A DNA stretch of 5,554 nt from JBEKHI01 sp050012355 (GTDB lineage: Bacteria; Actinomycetota; Actinomycetes; Streptosporangiales; Streptosporangiaceae). Below the pieces are notes generated by a model. The model did no database searches and was not told where the DNA came from. It was given only the letters and a program-made list of their open reading frames with translations. The stretch covers positions 1 through 5,554 of the forward strand of contig JBEKHI010000493.1 of NCBI GenBank assembly GCA_050012355.1, written 5' to 3'. Positions 1 to 4,712 of the stretch are shown piece after piece. A program made the translations under genes and the position numbers. Positions within the stretch are counted from its first letter, which is position 1. Each line of letters opens with the position of its first letter.

Positions 1-248
1 GCGAGCGGGGTCGCGGCTCGCATCCGGGCCGTCGTCCAGTAGCCGGCGGTGCTGCGCTGCTCGGCGGCGGTGAAGGTCCGCGTCGTGGCCGGAACAGGAT
101 TCGGGTGGCTCGTGGCGGCTAGCGCGGACGGACCGCTGGCGGATACGGTACCCGCCAGCGACACACCGGTCATGACGAGCGTGCAGGCAGCACTAGAGAT
201 GACGAGCGTGCGGGCAGCGCGGAGCGCGCGCCGGGTACGCGTATCCAT
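1..248 (-). CDS. Secreted protein, probably trypsin-like serine peptidase; N-terminal part only
   Basis: The first 82 codons are visible, reading leftward from an ATG at 248; the rest lies beyond the left edge. The N-terminus looks like a Sec or Tat-like signal peptide: a basic n-region (R4, R6, R7, R10, R13), a hydrophobic stretch at about residues 14-35, and small residues suitable for cleavage near A37-A45. There is no twin-arginine consensus and no convincing lipobox around C22. After a Pro/Thr/Ala-rich linker, residues 59-82 contain YWTTARMRAATPL. From memory, a YWT..RM..A.P segment commonly precedes the catalytic domain in actinobacterial secreted trypsin-like peptidases. No catalytic His, Asp or Ser lies in the visible part, so the enzyme call is inference. 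The Shine-Dalgarno is poor (CGGGG only two bases from the ATG). It follows hsp20 on the same strand after 37 nt, so cotranscription is possible. GC-rich third positions and the secretion signal support a real gene. Confidence 0.72.
   Translation of the reverse strand, partial: MDTRTRRALRAARTLVISSAACTLVMTGVSLAGTVSASGPSALAATSHPNPVPATTRTFTAAEQRSTAGYWTTARMRAATPL
172..218. repeat. Short 27-bp-period direct duplication within a signal peptide
   Basis: Two 20-bp copies of ATGACGAGCGTGCRGGCAGC lie at 172-191 and 199-218 and differ at one base. The period is 27 bp, nine codons, so the reading frame is kept. On the minus strand they encode AARTLVISS and AACTLVMTG in the hydrophobic core of the signal peptide. 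This looks like a small in-frame tandem duplication, not a mobile element. Confidence 0.7.
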
Positions 249-285
249 TGCCCCGATATTTCGCCATTTAGCGGATGCAGTCAAC

Positions 286-735
286 CTACAATCCGGTGGC
301 CTGGACCGGGATCTTCTGCGCGGCGACGGTCTTGCCGTCCGGCAGCGGCATGGTGATCGTCAGGATGCCCTTGTCATAGGAGGCGTTGATGTCCTTGGCG
401 ATCACGCCCGGCGGCAGCTGGATGTTCCGGCTGAACACCCCGTACCTGAACTCGGTACGCCGTCCGTCCTTCTTTTCCGGCTCGCGCCGCGCGGTGATCT
501 GGAGCGTGTCCCCGTCGACGGTGATATCCACATCCTGGTCGGGATCGATTCCCGGCAGCTCCATCCGGACCACGTAGCTGCCGTTCTCCACATAGTCCTC
601 AGCCCGTGGCGTGTGGGGACGACGATCCGACCCCTCGTTGGTGACCTGCCGCCATCCCCAGAACGGCATGTCGAGCATGTCCATGAGGTCAGGAAACACG
701 TACGCGCGCTGGTCGCGACGGGCCAGGTTGCCCAT
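286..735 (-). CDS. Hsp20/alpha-crystallin family small heat shock protein
   Basis: 149-residue ATP-independent chaperone that holds unfolding cytoplasmic proteins in a refoldable state, normally as large oligomers. Residues 1-45 form the variable N-terminal arm, rich in aromatic and Met residues (LMDMLDMPFWGW, 17-28). The alpha-crystallin domain follows at about 46-140. It carries VRMELPGID (56-64), the FSRNIQLPPGV strand-loop (101-111) and the signature A118-S-Y-D-K-G123-I-L, where the usual Asn before Gly is Lys. The C-terminal I142-P-V144 fits the I-x-I/V anchor used for oligomer assembly. Length is typical of the family. The ATG at 735 is chosen because GAGGAG (741-746) lies five bases upstream; the frame stays open further upstream but has no such site and is not conserved-looking. 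It diverges from a membrane protein gene across 103 nt. I see no HspR HAIR repeat or CIRCE element upstream, so its heat or stress control is not evident. Confidence 0.95.
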   Translation of the reverse strand: MGNLARRDQRAYVFPDLMDMLDMPFWGWRQVTNEGSDRRPHTPRAEDYVENGSYVVRMELPGIDPDQDVDITVDGDTLQITARREPEKKDGRRTEFRYGVFSRNIQLPPGVIAKDINASYDKGILTITMPLPDGKTVAAQKIPVQATGL

Positions 736-838
736 GCTGACTCCTCGTTGACACCATCCGCGAGATACGTTCTTCCCCGGGCGGTACCAGGTCACGCCTG
801 GAGTACCGTAATGTCCGGTAAACGGGGAGGTGACGGGG
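736..838. promoter_or_regulatory. Divergent promoter region of hsp20 and the GT-C-like gene, with a small inverted repeat
   Basis: This 103-nt gap must hold the promoters of both divergent genes. No confident -35/-10 pair was found on either strand; a TTGACA at 748-753 on the plus strand has no good -10 at normal distance. The one clear structural element is a perfect TACCG-N7-CGGTA inverted repeat at 804-820, a possible operator. A GGTACC palindrome lies just upstream at 783-788. Confidence 0.4.
824..830 (+). promoter_or_regulatory. Ribosome binding site deciding the start at 839
   Basis: GGGGAGG ends eight bases before the GTG at 839. The alternative in-frame GTG at 830 shares its first base with this Shine-Dalgarno sequence and so cannot use it. 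The start three codons further in is therefore preferred. Confidence 0.7.
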
Positions 839-2077
839 GTGCGAAGGCGCCGGTACCCGCTGCTCGCGACCGCGGGGCTCATCTTGTTCGAGATGGCGTC
901 CACCCTGTGGTGGGGACCCGCGCTGATCGGCACCCGGCACTGGTCGGTACCCGATGACCTGTGGACAACGCTCGTCGCCGCCCAGCGGCTGCTCCACGGT
1001 GACCTGGCCGGACTGTACACCCAGCCCACCGAGCTGATCAGCCTTCCGGGTACGGCGGTGATCCTCGTCCCGCTCGCCGGGCTGCTGGAGCTGTGCGGAA
1101 TCTCGCTCGGCTCCAGCTGGGCCGTCACCGCCCATCCCGCCGCCTGGCTACTGGCCGGGCCGTACGAGATAGCCGTCGCCGCCGTACCGCTGTTCGCCGC
1201 TGATTACATCGCGGAACGGCGCTCGGTAACTCCCCGGCGCCGCTTGTTTCTAGCCATGACGGAGGCGGTCGCGCTGTGGGGCGTGACGGTCCGCTGGGGG
1301 CACCCGGAGGACGCCTTCGCGGTGGGCCTGTTCCTGTACGCGTTCGCGGCCGTCTATCTGGCTCCGCCCGAGGGCCGGCACCGCGCGCTGGGGCGGGCAG
1401 CATGGCTCACCGGAGCCGCCATCGCGGTGCAGCCACTGGTGCTGCTCGGAGTGCCGGTCCTGCTGGCGGGCACCGAGTGGCGGCGGATGCCGGGATTCCT
1501 GGCCCGCGCGGCTCTGCCCCCCGCGGTCTTGCTCGGCGTGGCGGCGGCCGCCAACTGGGGAGCGACCTTCCAGGCGATAGCCCACCAGCCCAACTTCCCC
1601 GCGCTGAACCACCCGACCCTGTGGACATCGATCGCGCCGCGGATGGCCGACGGCTCGGTGGCGACCGGCCCGGCCCGGCTTATCGCGATCGCCGCCGCCT
1701 GCGGCATCGGGCTCTACCTGCGGTACCGGGGAAACGGACCGCCGGACTTGTTGTGGTGGCTAGCGGTGGCGCTGGCGCTGCGGTCGGTGTTCGAACCGGT
1801 TATGGCGGCCTATTACCTGTGGCCCGCCCTGGCAGTGGCGCTCCTCGCCGCGACGGTGGAGGGCGGCCGGTTCTGGCTGACCGGACTCGCCGCCACGACG
1901 GTTACGCTGGTCGCCCAGGTGGGCTGGCACGGTCCGTGGAGCTGGTGGGTCCCGATGCTGGCCGGGTTGGCGGTCACCCTCGCGCTGGCGCGGGGACCGC
2001 GGGTTCCGCCCGGTCAGCCGGCCGCTGAATCCGGCGCGACGAGGATGCAGAACGGATGGCCGGAAAGATCCGCGTAG
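839..2077 (+). CDS. Polytopic membrane protein, GT-C/GT87-like putative glycosyltransferase
   Basis: 412-residue integral membrane protein with about 10-12 hydrophobic segments, roughly at residues 7-25, 71-88, 101-123, 137-151, 159-175, 186-211, 222-239, 278-295, 303-338 (two), 344-362 and 370-386. After the first segment comes a loop with D39-D40 and AAQRLLHGDLAGLYTQPT (47-64). Later loops carry RWGHPEDA (152-159) and PNFPALNHPT (251-260). An acidic pair in the first extracytoplasmic loop, a 'G.LY..PT' segment and many membrane spans resemble GT-C fold enzymes of the GT87/DUF2029 type, which move sugars from polyprenyl-phosphate donors onto envelope glycolipids in actinobacteria. That is recognition by pattern only; donor, acceptor and even transferase activity are unproven. 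The positive-rich N-terminus (RRRR) suggests it is cytoplasmic. The last 21 codons overlap the convergent VOC gene, and the tail after about residue 387 is hydrophilic and probably dispensable. It does not share an obvious pathway with its neighbours. Confidence 0.8.
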   Translation: MRRRRYPLLATAGLILFEMASTLWWGPALIGTRHWSVPDDLWTTLVAAQRLLHGDLAGLYTQPTELISLPGTAVILVPLAGLLELCGISLGSSWAVTAHPAAWLLAGPYEIAVAAVPLFAADYIAERRSVTPRRRLFLAMTEAVALWGVTVRWGHPEDAFAVGLFLYAFAAVYLAPPEGRHRALGRAAWLTGAAIAVQPLVLLGVPVLLAGTEWRRMPGFLARAALPPAVLLGVAAAANWGATFQAIAHQPNFPALNHPTLWTSIAPRMADGSVATGPARLIAIAAACGIGLYLRYRGNGPPDLLWWLAVALALRSVFEPVMAAYYLWPALAVALLAATVEGGRFWLTGLAATTVTLVAQVGWHGPWSWWVPMLAGLAVTLALARGPRVPPGQPAAESGATRMQNGWPERSA

Positions 2078-2445
2078 ACCCGCAGCGGCTCTTCCTGATC
2101 GTCCGACCGGTCGAGGAGCAGGCGGGCGCCGAGGGATAGCGCACGCTCGTTCTGGATATCTAGTTCTGCGACGGTGGGGACGGAGGTGTCCAGGTGCAGT
2201 TGCTGCGGAACGGGTCCCTCCGGCCAGGTAGCTGGAGGGAGCTCGTCAACATACTGAAACGCGAGATTGATGCCATCACCGCGCAGGACCAGCCAGTCGT
2301 TGCCCCGCGGGTCGGGGGCGCCGCGCGGCGGCGGCTCGTCACCGGGACGGTAGCTCAGCCCGAGCAGCTCCCGGTAGAACTCCGCGAGCGCCCGGGGCAC
2401 GGTGGTGTCCAGCACCACCGAGCGGATCCTCGGGTACGAACTCAC
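2014..2445 (-). CDS. VOC family (glyoxalase/bleomycin-resistance-like) protein
   Basis: 143-residue cytoplasmic protein with the paired beta-alpha-beta-beta-beta modules of the vicinal oxygen chelate fold. The first module starts IRSVVLDTTVPRALAEFYREL (7-27), followed by WLVLRG (51-56). The second has QQLHLD (81-86), a helix around VAELDIQNERALSLGA, and ends VYADLSGHPFCILV (123-136), the usual 'D..GHPFC' finish of Glyoxalase-like domains. H84 and H131 could be metal ligands, but the usual first-strand His/Glu ligand position appears to be Asp (D13), so the metal site and the substrate cannot be assigned. The start is GTG at 2445, with AGGTGA about 6-7 bases upstream. Its stop lies 64 nt inside the convergent membrane protein gene. 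It is 72 nt downstream of the small zinc-ribbon gene on the same strand, and a DnaA-box array fills that gap, so the array is either its promoter region or the spacer of a two-gene operon. Confidence 0.92.
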   Translation of the reverse strand: MSSYPRIRSVVLDTTVPRALAEFYRELLGLSYRPGDEPPPRGAPDPRGNDWLVLRGDGINLAFQYVDELPPATWPEGPVPQQLHLDTSVPTVAELDIQNERALSLGARLLLDRSDDQEEPLRVYADLSGHPFCILVAPDSAAG

Positions 2446-2460
2446 CAGCGCTCACCTGCC

Positions 2461-2513
2461 TCACCCACAGGCTACCCACAAGTTATCCACGGTTATCCAC
2501 AGAGTTTTCAACA
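2461..2513 (+). promoter_or_regulatory. Phased DnaA-box-like array 1 (five nonamers)
   Basis: Five nonamers in the same orientation start at 2461 (TCACCCACA), 2472 (CTACCCACA), 2483 (TTATCCACG), 2493 (TTATCCACA) and 2505 (TTTTCAACA). Steps are 11, 11, 10 and 12 bp, close to one helical turn, so all units face the same side of the DNA. The unit at 2493 is the exact bacterial DnaA box and the one at 2483 differs only in the last base; the outer units have one or two mismatches. The array occupies the 72-nt gap between the zinc-ribbon stop and the VOC start, where it could bind several DnaA molecules cooperatively. The repeat is seen directly; DnaA binding is inference. Confidence 0.75.
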
Positions 2514-2517
2514 GAGA

Positions 2518-2643
2518 TCAATGGGTGCCAGGCACCGGGGATTGAGTGGCCCGCCAGTCCTCATAGCACGCGTCACAGAGCTTCGAATGCTCCTCGATGC
2601 GCGTGTAACATCCACATTTGAAACAATAGTTCTCTTGCATCAT
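2518..2643 (-). CDS. Small zinc-ribbon protein, 41 residues
   Basis: A 41-residue ORF with start-start ATGATG at 2643/2640 and stop TGA at 2518. It encodes NYCFKCGCYTRIEEHSKLCD at 5-24, followed by ACYEDWR. The two knuckles C7-F-K-C10 and C23-D-A-C26, 12 residues apart, form a classic treble-clef or zinc-ribbon-like four-cysteine zinc site; C12 is extra. The rest is charged and aromatic, with a short loose tail (SPVPGTH). GGAAGGG at 2649-2655 lies five bases from the first ATG and eight from the second. An extended -10 (TGC TATATA) lies about 30 nt upstream. Such mini zinc ribbons in actinobacteria are mostly uncharacterised; nucleic-acid or protein binding is a common guess. It is read divergently from the channel-like gene and ends four bases from a DnaA-box array, upstream of the VOC gene. 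The coherent motif, ribosome binding site and promoter make it more than a chance ORF. Confidence 0.75.
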   Translation of the reverse strand: MMQENYCFKCGCYTRIEEHSKLCDACYEDWRATQSPVPGTH

Positions 2644-2735
2644 CCAAGCCCTTCCCCCTTGATACACCGGATATATAGCACCGTTGCGTCACCGGTATTC
2701 CCGGAACGCCCGAACAAGTCCTGGAGAAGCTTACG
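2644..2735. other. Divergent intergenic region between zinc-ribbon and channel-like genes
   Basis: These 92 nt hold the ribosome binding sites and promoters of two divergent genes. Besides the extended -10 on the minus strand, CACCGGATAT (2665-2674) and CACCGGTATT (2690-2699) form an imperfect direct repeat 25 bp apart, and TTCCCGGAA (2698-2706) is a perfect small palindrome. I could not assign a promoter to the plus-strand gene. Confidence 0.4.
2672..2680 (-). promoter_or_regulatory. Candidate extended -10 promoter of the zinc-ribbon gene
   Basis: On the minus strand TGC-TATATA matches an extended -10 (TGnTATAAT-like). It stands out as the most AT-rich spot in the surrounding GC-rich DNA. 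Transcription would begin near 2665 and leave a leader of about 20 nt containing the GGAAGGG ribosome binding site. No good -35 was found, as is usual for extended -10 promoters. Confidence 0.45.
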
Positions 2736-3959
2736 ATGGCCGTGCCGCTCGCGCTACGGGTTCTGGCAGCGGTGTTTGGCGGCCTGGTCGTGGTGGCCAC
2801 CTGGATCAGCCTCGTCGGGACGCTGGTCGTGTCACGTTCGGTCCGCGGGCGGCTGACGCGCTGGGTCGACGTGGGCGTGCTGAGCGTGTATCGGCTGGTC
2901 ACGAGCCGGATGACGGACTTCGAGCGGCTGGACCGGGTGCTGTCCACTCAGGCGGCGGCTGTCCTGATGGCCCAGCTCGCCAGCTGGCTGCTGCTGGTGC
3001 TCGCCGGTTTCACGCTGCTGCTGTGGCCGTTCTCGTCCCTGGGGATAACCCGGGCGTTCACCGACGCCGGATCTTCCATCTTCACCCTGGGTTTCGCGGA
3101 ACCGGGTGGCTCGGTGCCGGCCGTTCTGGTGTTTATCGCGGCGATTTCCGGTCTGGTGATCGTCGCGCTACAGGTTGGTTACCTACCGACTCTGTATTCG
3201 GCGTTCAACCGCCGCGAGACCGAGGTGGCGCTGCTGTCCGCGCGGGCCGGCATCCCGGCCTGGGGACCTGAACTGCTCGCCCGGACGCAATACGCGCTTG
3301 GACCCGTGTCCACAATAGACACACTCCCGGGCCTCTACACCCAGTGGGAGCGGTGGGCCGCCGACGTGGCCGAGAGTCACACCACCTACCTGCCGCTGGT
3401 CTGGTTCCGCTCGCCCCGGGCCCGGTCCTCCTGGGTGACCGCGTTGCTTGCCGTGCTCGACTCAGCGGCCATGATCTTGGCGCTGTCACCGTCCCAGGCA
3501 CCCGCCGTGCAGGCCAGGCTGTGCCTGCGCAGCGGGTTTCAGTGCCTGAACCGGGTCGCCCAGGCGATGGGGTTCGATATCCCTGACGAAGTGTCGAACG
3601 GAACGCAAACCCAGCTGACCTACGACGAGTTTCTCGACGCGGTGGCGCGGCTGAAGGAAGTGAACTTCCCGATCGAGCGCGACGCGGCGTCCGCGTGGCC
3701 GGACTTCACCGGCTGGCGAGTGAACTACGAACGCGCCGCCTACGCGATCGCGGACGCGGTCGACGCGGTGCCCGCCATGTGGTCAGGTCCCCGGCGACAG
3801 GGCATCCCGCCGATTCCCCCGCTACGGCCCGCACCGGGCCGCGCCATGGACCGCCATCACCCATTGCCGGGGCCAGCTGTGGAAAACCTGCGGGGCGCCG
3901 GGCAGGCACGGAGTAAACCGGACCAGCCCGGCGTGTTATCCACCGCTAACCACAGGTAA
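2736..3959 (+). CDS. Two-TM potassium-channel-like membrane protein with large cytoplasmic domain
   Basis: 407-residue protein. Membrane segments are at about 4-32, 74-99 and 126-150. Between the last two lies a pore-loop-like element, FTDAGSSIFTLGFAEPGG (108-125), where TLGFA occupies the place of the TVGYG selectivity filter of K+ channels (Ion_trans_2-like). The filter is degenerate, so ion selectivity or even conduction is uncertain. The soluble region 156-350 contains YSAFNRRETEVALLSARAG (154-172), SHTTYLPLVWFRSPRAR (214-230) and WVTALLAVLDSAAMILAL (233-250), features I associate with an uncharacterised actinobacterial channel-like family. From about 351 the tail is Pro/Arg-rich and looks disordered. 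Its codons run through DnaA-box-like nonamers, and the TAA stop (3957-3959) lies inside one of them. The ATG at 2736 has GGAGAAG at 2723-2729. It is divergent from the zinc-ribbon gene and convergent with YceI. Confidence 0.85.
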   Translation: MAVPLALRVLAAVFGGLVVVATWISLVGTLVVSRSVRGRLTRWVDVGVLSVYRLVTSRMTDFERLDRVLSTQAAAVLMAQLASWLLLVLAGFTLLLWPFSSLGITRAFTDAGSSIFTLGFAEPGGSVPAVLVFIAAISGLVIVALQVGYLPTLYSAFNRRETEVALLSARAGIPAWGPELLARTQYALGPVSTIDTLPGLYTQWERWAADVAESHTTYLPLVWFRSPRARSSWVTALLAVLDSAAMILALSPSQAPAVQARLCLRSGFQCLNRVAQAMGFDIPDEVSNGTQTQLTYDEFLDAVARLKEVNFPIERDAASAWPDFTGWRVNYERAAYAIADAVDAVPAMWSGPRRQGIPPIPPLRPAPGRAMDRHHPLPGPAVENLRGAGQARSKPDQPGVLSTANHR

Positions 3960-3988
3960 TCCACCGCCATTCACAGCCGTTATCCACA
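3936..3988 (+). promoter_or_regulatory. Phased DnaA-box-like array 2 (five nonamers)
   Basis: Nonamers in one orientation start at 3936 (TTATCCACC), 3946 (CTAACCACA), 3957 (TAATCCACC), 3967 (CCATTCACA) and 3980 (TTATCCACA). Steps are 10, 11, 10 and 13 bp. The last is an exact DnaA box and the first differs only at its final base; the middle three have two mismatches. Just upstream on the opposite strand is TTTTCCACA (3878-3886), which also fits the TTWTNCACA consensus. The final box is followed by TGTGG (3992-3996), making a CCACA-ATC-TGTGG inverted pair. The array starts inside the channel gene, supplies its stop codon and fills most of the 60-nt convergent gap before the YceI stop. DnaA binding is inferred from the motif alone. 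Confidence 0.72.
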
Positions 3989-4019
3989 ATCTGTGGTCAG
4001 GCGCTCGCGGATCCCGGGA

Positions 4020-4586
4020 CTATGCTTCGCGGATCGCGGAGATCTCGAACTCGAGCGTGACCTTCTCGCTGACCAGCACGCCGCCGGCCTCCATCGGCGC
4101 GTTCCAGTTGACGCCCCACTCCTTGCGGTTGATGACGACCGAGCCCTCAAAACCCGCGCGGAAGTTGCCGAACGGGTCGGTGGCCGCCCCCTCGAAGGTG
4201 AACGGGATCGTCACCGGCTTGCTGACGCCGCGCACCGTGAGGTCGCCGGCCAGGTCGAAGCTCTCGTCGCCGGTCTTGCTCGCCGAGGTGGACACGAAGG
4301 TGATCTCCGGGTACTCGTCCATCGCGAGGAAGTCGTTGCTGCGCAGGTGGCCGTCGCGCTGCTCGTTGCGGGTGTCGATGCTCGCCGCCTTGATCGTGAC
4401 GGTCGCGCTCGACTTGTCCGGTTCGGCGCCGTCAATCACGAACTGCCCGGTGAAGTCGTTGAACGCGCCGCGGACCTTGGTCACCATCGCGTGCCGCGCG
4501 ACGAAGCCGATCCGGCTGTGGGCCGGGTCGATGTTGAAGGTCCCGCTGAGCTGGTTCAGGTCCTGCGTTGTGGTTGGGGTAGTCAT
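4020..4586 (-). CDS. YceI family lipid (polyisoprenoid)-binding protein
   Basis: 188-residue single-domain protein of the YceI lipocalin-like beta-barrel family, whose characterised members bind long-chain polyisoprenoids or related lipids in a hydrophobic tunnel. Family signatures in order: FNIDPAHSRIGFVARHAMVT (17-36) running into KVRGAF, SIDTRNEQRDGHLRSNDFL (69-87), YPEITFVS (92-99), GDLTVRGVSKPVTIPF (114-129) and INRKEWGVNW (152-161). There is no signal peptide, so it should be cytoplasmic, as many actinobacterial homologues appear to be, unlike the periplasmic E. coli YceI. The ATG at 4586 is chosen because GGAGGG (4591-4596) lies four bases upstream; the open frame extending further upstream crosses the operator and shows no family similarity. 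It is divergent from a MarR-type regulator across an operator-like inverted repeat, so it is probably that regulator's target. Its ligand here is unknown. Confidence 0.95.
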   Translation of the reverse strand: MTTPTTTQDLNQLSGTFNIDPAHSRIGFVARHAMVTKVRGAFNDFTGQFVIDGAEPDKSSATVTIKAASIDTRNEQRDGHLRSNDFLAMDEYPEITFVSTSASKTGDESFDLAGDLTVRGVSKPVTIPFTFEGAATDPFGNFRAGFEGSVVINRKEWGVNWNAPMEAGGVLVSEKVTLEFEISAIREA

Positions 4587-4606
4587 AAAGCCCTCCGTGA
4601 GTCTTG

Positions 4607-4651
4607 TGAATGACGTGTCATGTAGCTCCAGCATAGATGACACGTCATTCA
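4607..4651. promoter_or_regulatory. Paired palindromic operator between yceI-like and marR-like genes
   Basis: TGAATGACGTGTCAT (4607-4621) and ATGACACGTCATTCA (4637-4651) are perfect 15-bp inverted copies around a 15-nt spacer. Each copy also contains a near-palindrome, ATGAC-n2-GTCAT, so the element holds two dimer-sized sites with centres 27 bp apart. Two symmetric sites in the divergent gap beside a MarR-family gene are what an autoregulated MarR operator looks like. The left site is about 10 nt from the YceI ribosome binding site, where a bound repressor would block transcription or its start. Confidence 0.8.
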
Positions 4652-4697
4652 TTCCGGTACTCTGGTAAGAGATTAAAACGGGGGTCGCGAGGCCGAC

Positions 4698-4704
4698 GAG
4701 GAGG
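4698..4704 (+). promoter_or_regulatory. Ribosome binding site deciding the start at 4713
   Basis: GAGGAGG ends eight bases before the GTG at 4713 but only two bases before the in-frame GTG at 4707. The shorter protein, beginning MSEQW, is therefore the better choice. Confidence 0.7.
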
Positions 4705-4712
4705 GGGTGACC

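Noticed and set aside
176..194. Lipobox for a lipoprotein signal peptide at C22
   Set aside because: The residues before the Cys are S-A-A with no Leu/Val/Ile at -3, and the hydrophobic stretch continues beyond the Cys.
49..957. Long plus-strand open frame opposite hsp20 and the secreted protein
   Set aside because: It lies antisense to a clear Hsp20 gene, shows no recognisable domain and is explained by high GC content lowering stop frequency.
524..968. Isolated DnaA-box-like nonamers inside coding regions (524-532, 584-592, 960-968), with similar ones at 1620-1628 and 3306-3314
   Set aside because: They are single, unphased and off consensus at one or more bases (TTCTCCACA at 584 fits a looser Streptomyces-type consensus). 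GTCCAC-rich coding DNA can produce these by chance, so they are not called as sites.
736..1128. N-terminal extension of the Hsp20 reading frame upstream of 735
   Set aside because: The extension runs antisense through the membrane protein gene. The ATG at 735 has a strong, well-spaced GAGGAG and gives the normal family length.
2446..2735. A classical chromosomal oriC at the first DnaA-box array
   Set aside because: Actinobacterial oriC normally lies between dnaA and dnaN with many boxes in both orientations. Neither gene is here, the array has only five boxes in one orientation, and no long AT-rich unwinding stretch adjoins it.
2194..2856. Plus-strand open frame spanning the VOC gene, array and channel start
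   Set aside because: It crosses two convincing genes on both strands and the repeat array, with no recognisable protein features.
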